NCBI GenBank assembly: GCA_013995675.1
Contig: VWRR01000014.1
Location: 434,001 to 498,000, forward strand
Source of the DNA: Cyanidiococcus yangmingshanensis
Lineage: Eukaryota; Rhodophyta; Bangiophyceae; Cyanidiales; Cyanidiaceae
Length of the DNA stretch: 64,000 bases
Direction of reading: 5' to 3'
Positions 9,469 through 19,234 of the stretch are shown here, in pieces. Position 1 is the stretch's first letter; every line of letters starts with the position of its first letter. Under the pieces are notes generated by a model. That model was given only the letters and a program-made list of their open reading frames with translations, made no database searches and had not been told where the DNA came from. Both the position numbers and the translations under genes were made by a program.

Positions 9469-12400
9469 TCAACGACTTGGCTGAGTCGCGTCCAACGACA
9501 TGCATGGTCCATTCAGAACGCAGTGCAGCACCATCTGGGGAGCGTAGTTCAAGTCCAAGAGCAGCTTGGGTGAAATGAGCAGCGTCTGGGGCATATCGGC
9601 TTTCTCGCTGGATTCCATGGTCATTTGGAGAATGGCACGTTCGTTGTTCGGGTCCATCCCTTGGTTCATTTCATCGATGACGCGTAGAGGTGGGCGAGCT
9701 TGCTCCTGCATCGCCAGCAGGTAGAGCATGGTGGCAACCATTTTCTCGCCACCGGAATGATGGTGAGCAGAGAGTTCACGTAACGGTTCTGCGGCCCGGA
9801 ACTTGACCTGAATCCGCAAACCAAAACGTCGCAACTCCGTGTCCTCGATCAAGTCGATCTGTCCAGAGCAATCCAGTCGTCGCAGGAGCCCGCTGAAAAC
9901 GCTTGAAATGGAGCGCGCAAGTGTTCGCAGTTTCCGAACCCAATCCTCCCGTTCATGTCGGAGGGATTGCTGCTCATCTGCATTTTGTTGACGAGCGCGC
10001 TCAAGCCGTTGCCGCAACGCTTCAATCTGTCGTTGGCGACGCTCAAACGTCTGCACAACATCCGCTGAGACAGTGGTAAGGGCATCGGCGCGAGCTTGTG
10101 CCCGAGCGATGCGTTCATCAAGTTCTTCGACACTCTCCGGGAATTGCCATTCCCGGAGCTGACCCAGTAGTTGGTCGGTCAATGGGGCGACGGCCTCTGC
10201 CTCCTGTCGTTTCTGACGCATTCTGGCCTTGGCTGCTTCGAGCTGCTGTCGTGCCTCTTCCCGCCGTTGGACAAGTGTCTGCATCGCCAATGCTGCAGCT
10301 GCCAGCGAACGTTCACCCGCACCGAGCAGACGCTGTTTGTCGAGAGACCGCCAAGTGAGTTGCGTCAGGCTGTTGACACCCTCGTGCAGCGCCCCTAGTT
10401 GCTCACTTGCTGTCGCGGCGAGTTCGGCATAGCGACGAGACCAGCGTTTGGCTTCGGCTCGCCAGCGTTGTCGCTGCGCCTCATCCTTTTCAGGGTTCTG
10501 CAGGTCGCGAGCAATGGAGGCCAGAAGCGACTGCTGCATCTCTAGACGCTGTTTGGCGTGGCGGAGCTGTTTGCGCCCTTCGAGCAGCGCGGCAACCTGT
10601 TGTTGTAGCGTGCGTTCCTCAACGCGGCATTCCTTCTCCTGGGTTTCGAACTCGGCAACTTTGCTGCGTTGGAGCGCGATCTGAGCCTCGACCTGCTGTA
10701 GCTGTGCTTCAATCTGTTCGATCTGATGTTCATCGGGCATGGCATAGAGCCCCGATCGACGGTGGAGCGCCTCCACTCGGATAGAGACCTCATTCGAATC
10801 ATATCGAGATACGCGACTCCGATAACCGTTCTGAGGAGTGAAAATTGCAAAGACGCGGTGGGTTATGGCCAGCTCGCGAACATGTTGATTGGCGCTCGCA
10901 TCGGCCAGGGCAATGAGATGGATGGGCACTGCATCAGCGAGGGCTCTTTTCAAATTCGCCGGTGCCTCAAAACAATCAATCAGGAATGCGCGAACCCCGA
11001 AACGCTGCAGAGTCTCCAGCGGAGCAGGCGAGGTGAGCGTCAGATCAGGCCGCACGAGGGTAATGGTGTTGATACGCCAGCGGTTTCGCTGAGACTCCTG
11101 GAAGACGATTCGTTCGTCCTCGGGGGACTCGAAAACGAAGGCGACCTCTAGCCAACCGCTGAGCACGGTCTCCAGCACATCGCTATGGAACGGGTCCTTG
11201 GTGTGAATCTCAAGAGGCAGCGGGCCCCAGACCTGACCCTGGAAGCGTCCAGCTTCTCGTTGCGATGCCACAAAGCGGAAACAATCCAGTACCAGCGTAT
11301 GCGGATTTCGACGTTGGACCAACGCTAGTCGGTTCTGTCGTATATTGCATAGGCGCTCTCGCTGGGTAAGCAAGTCCTGGCGTTGGCGTTGCAACGGAGC
11401 GAGCTGCTGCTGCTCGAGGCGACGGATCGCCTCGCTGGCTTGCAGTGCTCGCTCGGCCACTTGCTGTCTTTCTCGCCTCTTTTCCTCGATCGCTTTATCG
11501 AGCGCCGTCTCAGAGCCGAAACGCTCCATGAGGTTCTGCAGCTCTGACTCAAGACGCTCCACTTTGCGCTGGCATCCCTCGTAATTGCGCTTTCGCTCCG
11601 TGATATCCATTTCAAGACGCATTAGCTCATCGTTGGCCTCGTCAAAACGTGCCAATGCCTCGTTCATCTGGATGCAGTGACGCTGCGCAGCTGCCTCGAG
11701 ATCCACCAGCGCTTGCTTCTTGGCCTCTCGTTCCTGCTGCAGGCCCATCCATTCTTGTTGCGCTTCACGTAGCGGAGCGCAGGTTGTCTCCCAGTCAGCA
11801 CACTTGGCTCGATATTCACGGTCAACCGTTTTGAACGCCTCCCGGGCTGCAATCGCCTCCTGTCGACAGATCTCGTAGATGCAATAAGGGCGATAAATAC
11901 GCATGTTCTCGATCTGCTGAAGAAGCGTTTGACGTTCCTCGTAGAAGCGCAGCTCGGCTTCTAGGGCCTCATTTTGCCGAATCCATTCAGCAAGCCTCGC
12001 GTGGTCGGCAGCATCGCGCTGTAATCGATCGGTGTGGGCGACTTCTCTATTGGCGAGCGCCTCGAATGATGCAAGTGTGGCGCTTCCCATCACTGCGCGT
12101 ATCGTATGCCGCAGCAACTCTATCGGCGTACACTCGATGAGTTCGGGAACTCTTTCTTGAGGCAGAAACGTGCATAGGTTATCCAGCTGAATATCGTACT
12201 CTGCGCAGAGGTCATCAACGACGCGTTTCGGGACAGACACTCCATCAAGTGTGAAGCCGTTGCGACCATCCCGGCTGAAGACACGTGAAAGACAGCGGCG
12301 TTGACCACGTGCATTTGGATCGAAGAGTTCGATGTCGATCTGGGCACGCTCACAACCGTGTTTGATATAGCAAGTGAGCGCCGGTGCTCTCGAGAGAAGC

Positions 12401-13605
12401 TCCAGCCTCCCGCCAAGTCCAATGCAGATTCCAGCGACGATGGAGGATTTTCCGGATCCGTTGGGACCCACCACCAGGTTCAGTGCCTTACCAGGGAAAA
12501 TCTCCATGTCGTCAAAGGCCAAAAAGTTATGCAGACGAAGCCGAACAAGCTGTCCACGTCGCCAATGCCCAGCGCGCTCGTCGCCTGTCTGTACCTTCGC
12601 GACAGGTTCCTTGCGTATCCGGTTTCGAGGTGTTCCATGTCTATCGTCTCGGGCAATGGTCAACGTTGATTCATGAATCGTCGCCTGGGAAGAAACGGAT
12701 GGATCGACCGTACCGCAATCAGCAGACGCTGCACCCAGTTCTAGAGAGGGTATTGCCACACTCGTGCGCGCTGTTTCGTCTTCGTTTTCCGCATGAGATA
12801 CATCGAGCACTGTCGCCATGTGCTGACTCTTGTTGGCTGTCGCGTGAAAAGTCGACCTTGCAACTGATCCCTTTCCAAGAAATGTGGCCTGCGATGCAGT
12901 ACGCGGCGATGCAGGTATCAGGACGTCATGCGCTGACTCGCGCAGCTCGCATTCGACACGTCGAACGGGGGGTTGGCTTGCACCTTGCCTGGTCGTCTGC
13001 GCTTTCGCCCGGTGCTCCGAGTCCGCCTCAGTGCGGGTTGAGGTGCTTTCGGGATTAGACGATACCGGCTTGGCAGACACCACGCACAATCGGCTATTGA
13101 TGAGTCGCGCTTGTCGCTCTGCAACTGCAGCGCTGTCGGCAGCTTCTGCATGCTCCTCATGGTTATCAGGCGTATTCGCTCCCGATGGAGGCGTCTCTGG
13201 ACCGAGGCCGTGACATTCGCGAGGAAGGCCCACAGAAGGGATTTTCTTGCGTTTCCGCTGATCATTCACTCGTTTCACAGCAGTGTTCATCTTCGGTTTC
13301 ACGACAGGTGCACCAACGCGAACACCTTGGTATGCTCGTTGAGCTGGACCTATGGACTCGTGCTCTTGGTGCGCTCGCTCGCTCGAACCGACCAAGAGCG
13401 TTGCCTCCACTGCCGCATTGTTTGCGTCCCGCTTCTGGCTACGTGTCCGCTTCCGACGTGGCGAAGTCTGCACAGCGAGCTGCTGCTCAGCGTCCCAGGC
13501 GTCGTCGGGAAACGCAAAAGGGTCATTCGCATCAACTTGCGACGCTTTCATCCCACCTTGTTCACGCTGCCTTCGTTTCAACTCAGCAGAACGCAATCGA
13601 CCCAT
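9469..13605 (-). CDS. SMC5: SMC5, ATPase of the SMC5/6 complex
   Basis: The 1,378-residue protein carries the N-terminal ABC half with Walker A GPNGSGKSS (380-388), two long coiled-coil arms around a hinge, and the C-terminal half with signature SGGEK (from 1284) and Walker B VIDEMNQGMDPNNER. The D-loop wording and the ending LLISPKLL...VLNGP are typical of SMC5 rather than SMC1-4 or SMC6. The SMC5/6 complex acts in recombination repair and replication-fork stability. Unusually, about 350 mostly polar residues precede the ATPase domain, whereas SMC5 proteins normally start close to it. The start is the first ATG (MGRLRSAELKRR); an in-frame TTG five codons upstream was not used. Confidence 0.95.
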   Translation of the reverse strand: MGRLRSAELKRRQREQGGMKASQVDANDPFAFPDDAWDAEQQLAVQTSPRRKRTRSQKRDANNAAVEATLLVGSSERAHQEHESIGPAQRAYQGVRVGAPVVKPKMNTAVKRVNDQRKRKKIPSVGLPRECHGLGPETPPSGANTPDNHEEHAEAADSAAVAERQARLINSRLCVVSAKPVSSNPESTSTRTEADSEHRAKAQTTRQGASQPPVRRVECELRESAHDVLIPASPRTASQATFLGKGSVARSTFHATANKSQHMATVLDVSHAENEDETARTSVAIPSLELGAASADCGTVDPSVSSQATIHESTLTIARDDRHGTPRNRIRKEPVAKVQTGDERAGHWRRGQLVRLRLHNFLAFDDMEIFPGKALNLVVGPNGSGKSSIVAGICIGLGGRLELLSRAPALTCYIKHGCERAQIDIELFDPNARGQRRCLSRVFSRDGRNGFTLDGVSVPKRVVDDLCAEYDIQLDNLCTFLPQERVPELIECTPIELLRHTIRAVMGSATLASFEALANREVAHTDRLQRDAADHARLAEWIRQNEALEAELRFYEERQTLLQQIENMRIYRPYCIYEICRQEAIAAREAFKTVDREYRAKCADWETTCAPLREAQQEWMGLQQEREAKKQALVDLEAAAQRHCIQMNEALARFDEANDELMRLEMDITERKRNYEGCQRKVERLESELQNLMERFGSETALDKAIEEKRRERQQVAERALQASEAIRRLEQQQLAPLQRQRQDLLTQRERLCNIRQNRLALVQRRNPHTLVLDCFRFVASQREAGRFQGQVWGPLPLEIHTKDPFHSDVLETVLSGWLEVAFVFESPEDERIVFQESQRNRWRINTITLVRPDLTLTSPAPLETLQRFGVRAFLIDCFEAPANLKRALADAVPIHLIALADASANQHVRELAITHRVFAIFTPQNGYRSRVSRYDSNEVSIRVEALHRRSGLYAMPDEHQIEQIEAQLQQVEAQIALQRSKVAEFETQEKECRVEERTLQQQVAALLEGRKQLRHAKQRLEMQQSLLASIARDLQNPEKDEAQRQRWRAEAKRWSRRYAELAATASEQLGALHEGVNSLTQLTWRSLDKQRLLGAGERSLAAAALAMQTLVQRREEARQQLEAAKARMRQKRQEAEAVAPLTDQLLGQLREWQFPESVEELDERIARAQARADALTTVSADVVQTFERRQRQIEALRQRLERARQQNADEQQSLRHEREDWVRKLRTLARSISSVFSGLLRRLDCSGQIDLIEDTELRRFGLRIQVKFRAAEPLRELSAHHHSGGEKMVATMLYLLAMQEQARPPLRVIDEMNQGMDPNNERAILQMTMESSEKADMPQTLLISPKLLLDLNYAPQMVLHCVLNGPCMSLDATQPSR

Positions 13606-14123
13606 TGCGAACGCTTTCAATAAACGTAAAGATGCTACCAGCCTCAGTCAGTCAGCCGGGCAGTGTGTGTTAGAAAACAACTTGCGCCAAAATCACCGTT
13701 CGGCAGAGCGCTGGATCGGCACCACGCCCGTCACAGTCCAATGAACTCGTCCCTCCGACACGTTATCCACCAACAGACCTGGTCTATCCAACGCAAGCAC
13801 CAATACAGGATCCTTTTCGATCAGATGAAGCCCTTTGGTAAGCAACCGGGCTCTGTTTCAACCAAACCGAGCACTGTTAGGGCAGCGCGCGCCAAAACGG
13901 CCCGTTGGTCAACCGCCTCGCCAGGGCCTCGACACTCGACGTTTTCTTTCGCTTCGACCAGTTGCACGATCGTTACGCTTCAGCTTCGATGGTTGTCTGT
14001 GTTCGTGCAGCGTGCTCTTAAAGAGGCTTGACTTGCAGTTCGTTGGGTTTAGTTCAGGCGTTGCCTTGGTTTCGAGCGACGCAGCACGAGCCCGGGCGTG
14101 CTCATTCGAGCTCCCCGAGTGGC
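13606..14123. promoter_or_regulatory. Divergent promoter region between SMC5 and the tether-like gene
   Basis: About 520 bases lie between two divergent start codons and presumably hold both promoters. I see no repeat, RNA gene or distinct motif in it. Confidence 0.4.
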
Positions 14124-17087
14124 ATGACCTCTGAGCGCATCATCACACCTTCACACGGTCGCATGTCGAATGCAGAACCATGGAGACCGAATGAGAACGG
14201 GAGTTTGGATGAGTCTGCTGTGGCCTTGATTAATCGGTTGCTTGCAGAACGATCTGGTCAGATGCTATCGCCGAACGCTGTTGATGAATCGTTATTGGCG
14301 GACGTTTACGATACTCACTGCGAGACTTGTGATCGCTTCTGTAGAAACTGGTTGGACTCGCTTTCGAATCAGATGAAAGGCGCGACCACATCGGATGATT
14401 CGGATGCTCGTATTGACTCGATGATGCGCGAGTCAGAAGCGCTTCTGCAGCGAACTAGACAAGCAGGGCGTGCTCTAACCAACCGGAGTGCGTCAGCGGT
14501 GTGGCCACTGCTTCGCCACGCCTATGAGTATGAGGCCCGTCTAATGTCTGCCGAGCGACTCTATCATCACGCTGTCACTGCGGAGCGCCTCGCTGGTCGT
14601 CTGGCCACGCTTCGAACGGATGCTGATCTCGTGCGCTTTGGGACGACGGTCGCAGCGCTGAAGGAGTCTCTGGATGCCCTCAACGTTGGACCTGACCTCG
14701 AACGTGCAACCGCTGATATGCGGACGACACTGGAGCGCTTCCGAGATCATTTTCAACAAGGTTTTCAGGAGGAGCTCGCCATTTGGCTCCAGAAGATTCG
14801 TTCGTTGCCCTCAGGGGTCATCCAGGAGTCCGCTTATGAATCCTTTCCATGGCCTGGCATCCATGAACTCTTCGGTCGCTGCGGTCACGACGCTGCCTTT
14901 CGCGATATCGTTGTCCGGCTGACTGCAGCGTCCATTCACCGGCAGATGCAAGAGGATGCGTTGACGGTAGAGGTGAATGAGGCCATAGAGGCGCTGCTTT
15001 CTGGAAGCAAGGCGCAGCTATCAACGGTACCAGAGACCTTGTGCCCGTGGATGTTGATCTCGAAAGCGAACGCACAGGCTTGGACGCCTATAGAGCACAC
15101 TCAAGTACAGCATATGAAGTCGCTGACAGCGCACCTGCCCAGTGCGCTGACACAAATGGTTGACCTGCTTCGGGCGTACGGTACTCTGTGGCAGCGGATT
15201 GTTGACGCGCCAACGACTCGACCGCATGCCAATACACTCGAGCGAAATAGGGCCTCGCTGCTACAACCTTCAGTCGATGATGCTTCGACACGGAACCAAG
15301 AGGAACAGGCCTCAGCCGACGCATCCTCTGTCCTCGTTGCAATGTTGTATCACGCCGTGCTTTGTCGTCTCTGGACGGATCTTGCCAAAGTCATGGCAAT
15401 TCCCTGGTCGGAGATATCGCTTATTGGAACGTCGCCTGCTTCATGGTCTGCCTCTGAACTTCATTCCCTACGCAACAAATTGTATACGACCATGGACATC
15501 TGCTGTTTGCAACTCATGCAGGCTTTGTCGCACATGCTGCGTCTCATTCGAGTGCAAGAGCAGCAAGCGGATAGTTCGGATCGAGGAAACAAGTCGCTGC
15601 AGTTTGCGGCCTCCAAACTGATTGATCTCTGTTTGCTGCCAATGCTGGCGGCGCTGTATCATGCGGGGAGTAATCGGCTTGCACCCGAAACGTGGACTGC
15701 GTTGCCGGATGATTTCCAAGGCGATGCAAGAGCCGAGTTCGTGGAACCGACGACGCCTGATGAACGAGGCCTCATCGCGCTCGATCACATCAGCAGACAA
15801 CTAGATGCTCTCCGACAACGTTTTGGGCAAAGACCTCCATCTGAGCGATCAACGAGTATTTCTGCTGCTATTGGATTGTTGGCCCAAATGGGTGCAGCCA
15901 TGGCCCGTTTGCGGCGGCGCTTCTGTACGCGACAGAGGCAAACCTGGAACGAATGGTTTGAGCGGGGCTGCGGTCTCTGTCTCTATGGCACTTTGCTTCC
16001 ATCGATTCGCCGCTGGCTTGAACAACAAATGGAGCATATCACTGGCGCTTTGCACAGCGTCCAGGAACTAGTCAAGCCGTCTTTGATCCAGATGAGCATG
16101 ACCCAGGCGAGCGACAGCGTTGGTGCTCCATCGCCTCTAGTGGCTTCCGAGCGCTCTGCAGCCACGAGCCGGGATTGGTCAACTGATCATACAGATCATT
16201 TAATGGCATTGCAGACTGTTTTCGAACTACTGCATGAGCTCGCAAGCTGGACCTTGGACCTGCTCTCCCTGATTGTGCATCTGATCCATTCTGCCGAGCG
16301 TCTACGGGAGACGCAGCGTATCTCAGAACAGGTGGACTCTCTGGCATCCGAACCTCTTGATCTTGTTGGAGCAGCGCGCGATGAAACAAGTGCAACGCGT
16401 TTGGCCGTGCGTTGGGCCCTCTCAAGGGACGCTGCACTCAGGACTCAATACTTTGCTGACTCGCGCGACACCAATCATCTTCTGTGGCGCTTCACGGAAA
16501 AATTAGTGCATGATATTGCTCCAGTTATTGTAGAGGGTGTTGGCCTTTTGCAGTCGCTGGTGCGTCATATGTTTGCGGCCTCCTTGCAGACACTGGAGAC
16601 AACGTATCGGCGCCCGCCTGTCAACAATATATCGGACTATGATACAGCACTTGCTTTACCTACATTTTCGGTGCATCCCACTGATGCCATGATTGGCTTG
16701 GGAGAACGGCTCCTAGCGCTGCCATCACTTCTGGAGCCAATGCTCCTGGCCACGCGAAGTGGGCTCCATCTACGCTGTCTGGTGCTTCCACGAGCCGCTG
16801 ACGCTACTGTCGCCCAAGTCTGGGCCACTCATTTGCAGCAGCTCGCCCAAGAACTACACCGTGATCCCGAGGCAATGCACCAATCGATGCATGCGCCCGT
16901 GCCTGTGACAATGCTTGCAGCAGGTGCGCGGCACTGGCTACCTCTCCTGGTCGAACCGATCGCAAACACCGCGAGACAAGTACTCCAGCGCGCTGCATCA
17001 GCGACACTATCTGACGAGCAGCAGATGCAACTGGCGGCCGATATGGAGTATCTGGAGCAGGCACTCGAACGAATCGGATGCCGGTAG
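14124..17087 (+). CDS. Large helical protein, possibly a COG7-like tethering subunit
   Basis: The 987-residue protein is almost wholly alpha-helical, rich in Leu, Ala, Gln and His, with no catalytic motif, signal peptide or membrane segment. Its N-terminal third has a helical layout that loosely recalls COG7, including a segment of about 70 residues (AERLAGRLATL to FRDHFQQGF) followed by a Pro/Gly break. COG subunits tether vesicles at the Golgi, but the resemblance is by eye and weak; exocyst, Dsl1 or GARP subunits are alternatives. Translation is taken from the first ATG (MTSERIITPSHGR); a second ATG lies 13 codons later (MSNAEPWRP). That it is a real gene is near certain; its function is not. 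Confidence 0.8.
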   Translation: MTSERIITPSHGRMSNAEPWRPNENGSLDESAVALINRLLAERSGQMLSPNAVDESLLADVYDTHCETCDRFCRNWLDSLSNQMKGATTSDDSDARIDSMMRESEALLQRTRQAGRALTNRSASAVWPLLRHAYEYEARLMSAERLYHHAVTAERLAGRLATLRTDADLVRFGTTVAALKESLDALNVGPDLERATADMRTTLERFRDHFQQGFQEELAIWLQKIRSLPSGVIQESAYESFPWPGIHELFGRCGHDAAFRDIVVRLTAASIHRQMQEDALTVEVNEAIEALLSGSKAQLSTVPETLCPWMLISKANAQAWTPIEHTQVQHMKSLTAHLPSALTQMVDLLRAYGTLWQRIVDAPTTRPHANTLERNRASLLQPSVDDASTRNQEEQASADASSVLVAMLYHAVLCRLWTDLAKVMAIPWSEISLIGTSPASWSASELHSLRNKLYTTMDICCLQLMQALSHMLRLIRVQEQQADSSDRGNKSLQFAASKLIDLCLLPMLAALYHAGSNRLAPETWTALPDDFQGDARAEFVEPTTPDERGLIALDHISRQLDALRQRFGQRPPSERSTSISAAIGLLAQMGAAMARLRRRFCTRQRQTWNEWFERGCGLCLYGTLLPSIRRWLEQQMEHITGALHSVQELVKPSLIQMSMTQASDSVGAPSPLVASERSAATSRDWSTDHTDHLMALQTVFELLHELASWTLDLLSLIVHLIHSAERLRETQRISEQVDSLASEPLDLVGAARDETSATRLAVRWALSRDAALRTQYFADSRDTNHLLWRFTEKLVHDIAPVIVEGVGLLQSLVRHMFAASLQTLETTYRRPPVNNISDYDTALALPTFSVHPTDAMIGLGERLLALPSLLEPMLLATRSGLHLRCLVLPRAADATVAQVWATHLQQLAQELHRDPEAMHQSMHAPVPVTMLAAGARHWLPLLVEPIANTARQVLQRAASATLSDEQQMQLAADMEYLEQALERIGCR

Positions 17088-17848
17088 CCAGCACTGGCGA
17101 TGGATGCGTCATCGGTGATTGCGGAATTCATGACTGCCCTAGGAAACCTGATGCGACTTCGAAATCGCTCTAGAGAGATGGTACAAGGCGCGTTCAGCTG
17201 CCGGCCGAGGAAGCGCTCCATGCGTGGCAACGAGCGCCGCGAAGATTCAACACCTGTAGCGATGCACTGCCCGTGCTGTGGCGGCTCGAACGTAGCGGTG
17301 GCTCTCCTTCATTGGCCCGGTCTGATCTCAACAAGAGGATGACGCGCATCCAAGGTGCCCAGCGGCGCTCCCAGCGGAAGGATCATGACCGGAGATCGCC
17401 AACGAGCGATCGAGCATGGGCGTTAACGCCTTGTTGTTCGGTTCCGCAACGCGTCCCGTCTCTGCAAGCATCGACCATGGTTAGGATCCAGCCGCCACGT
17501 GTTTGCTAGTATGATCCGCCCTCGAGTGTAATGCAGCGTGCCATAGGGCCGTCTTTTGCTCGTTCTCTCAGTGTCTTGTACAGGAAAGTATCAAACGTCG
17601 CTCCGATTCTGGTTGTTTCACAGACTACTTCTGAAACTAGTCCCTCAGGTGCCACCTAGTCTCTATCGCCTCAGGCGACGAAGCCTTCAACACAATCGGG
17701 ATCGTTCCAGAACTTCAACACATACATACAGCAGATGCGATGATGGCGAGACCGCCCGAGTCGCAAAAAGGGTCTCCCCTCGCGCGGCGCAAGCGCCGCC
17801 ACAAAAAGCCTCTTAACCGCGAACGGCTCTTGGCTCCTCGATGGTACC
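17088..17848. other. Convergent intergenic region, nothing recognised
   Basis: About 760 bases lie between two convergent stop codons. Only short overlapping frames are present, and I see no RNA gene, repeat or mobile element. It presumably contains the 3' untranslated regions of both neighbours. Confidence 0.4.
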
Positions 17849-19234
17849 CTACAATGAGTTCTCCTTGCCTGTCGCCTCCGCGGATGCAGATCGTCCCGAC
17901 ATGTTCGTGAAACTTGTCTGTGGTGCCACGGACCCAGTCGATTCGACCGCGTCCTGCCAGGGCCAAGCCTCCAGTTCAGCAATCAACGCTTGTGGCGGTG
18001 GCAGCGCAGGAGGCTGCTCGCCGCGACCTACCAGATACAAGCGCATATTCTCTTTCGCAATCGGCTCATAGAGCTTCATGAACTGCACCTCCAGTGCTGT
18101 CAGCGCTGTCAGGACCCGCTCTCTGTCGATCCGCCATCGACCGCACCAGGATTTGTGCACATGTCGTCGGGCTGCTTCCAGCGTATCGAATCCGTCCTGG
18201 AAAGCAGCCAGCGCTGCACCACGCGCTTGCTGGTCAACAGAACTTCCCGACCATATACTGATTCCTTGCAAACATCGGGCCCAAGCGGTGCTCGTGCGCA
18301 ACCGAAAACGCAGATATTCAATCCAGGCATGGAACCGCTCGCCGTGAATCTGACCTTGCCAATGCAGGTCGGCCGGTGTGATCTCATCGAGCAGCGTCAA
18401 TGCCTCCTCGAAATGGTTCATGGCCGAATGTGCCCAGGCGACCCAGTCACTCAACTCGTCATCCTGTAACGGTTTGTTCCTGGCCTTCTGGATCTTGGAC
18501 CGAGTTCGACGGACGAGTGCCAACATCTCCGCTTGTCCCAGGCACTGGTGAATGAGCGCACCGAGCACCGCATCCTGCAGATCCAGCGGTAACGCGGACG
18601 CAGCATCTGCATTCGGATAGTACGTATTTCGAATGTCTCGTAAAGCGACCAGCTCTTCCGCTGCTTCAATAAGCAGCTGCTGCACCCGTTCCCGCCGTTT
18701 TTCCCAGGCTGGTGTCCTCGTCATCGACAGCGGCTTTGTCAAGCGCCGCGACTTTTCCTTCGCGGTGGTGCTATATCGCACAGGGTCTAGCAAACTGTCC
18801 GCTGTTTCATCACTTGCATCGCTAGCAACCTCTTGCGCACGCTTCAGCGTTGTCAGCGCTAGGGCATAAACCACGCTTACAGCCTCGAAGCCAACGTCGT
18901 TGCGGGTAACGTAGCTACCCGGAGCCAGCAAGCTCGTCCACGAATACCTCGTTTCCGTCTCACCAGAACCCTCTTCCTTACCAAGCGCCTGTAAATACGC
19001 AGCCACTTTTGAGCGCGTGAGCCTCTTTACTGGCGCCTCGTCAACTGCAGCCTCGTCGACCGTCGGCGCAGCAATGTACCGCTCACGCAACGATGGCGTT
19101 GTCGTTTGCTCCGCTGAACGCAGCGCCTTGGTCTCCTTCTTCCCCGCAATGTAGACTATAAGATCCTCTGGAATGATTATTTCAGCATGACCTTGTTTGT
19201 TATTGAGTTGGAGGAAAGAATGACAGTTGCCCAT
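17849..19234 (-). CDS. BRO1-like domain protein with N-myristoylation signal
   Basis: The 461-residue protein begins MGNCHSFLQ: Gly2 with a small residue pattern for N-myristoylation and Cys4 for likely palmitoylation, so a membrane-anchored protein is expected. The rest (about 60-400) resembles the plant endosomal-targeting BRO1-like proteins, notably VGFEAVSVVYALAL (114-127), LPLDLQDAVLGALIHQCLGQ (215-234) and ARGAALAAFQDGF (337-349). BRO1 domains bind ESCRT-III subunits at endosomes. There is no V domain or Pro-rich tail as in ALIX, so this is the short single-domain class. The C-terminus is low in complexity. Membership is based on remembered consensus and spacing, not on a search. Confidence 0.75.
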   Translation of the reverse strand: MGNCHSFLQLNNKQGHAEIIIPEDLIVYIAGKKETKALRSAEQTTTPSLRERYIAAPTVDEAAVDEAPVKRLTRSKVAAYLQALGKEEGSGETETRYSWTSLLAPGSYVTRNDVGFEAVSVVYALALTTLKRAQEVASDASDETADSLLDPVRYSTTAKEKSRRLTKPLSMTRTPAWEKRRERVQQLLIEAAEELVALRDIRNTYYPNADAASALPLDLQDAVLGALIHQCLGQAEMLALVRRTRSKIQKARNKPLQDDELSDWVAWAHSAMNHFEEALTLLDEITPADLHWQGQIHGERFHAWIEYLRFRLRTSTAWARCLQGISIWSGSSVDQQARGAALAAFQDGFDTLEAARRHVHKSWCGRWRIDRERVLTALTALEVQFMKLYEPIAKENMRLYLVGRGEQPPALPPPQALIAELEAWPWQDAVESTGSVAPQTSFTNMSGRSASAEATGKENSL

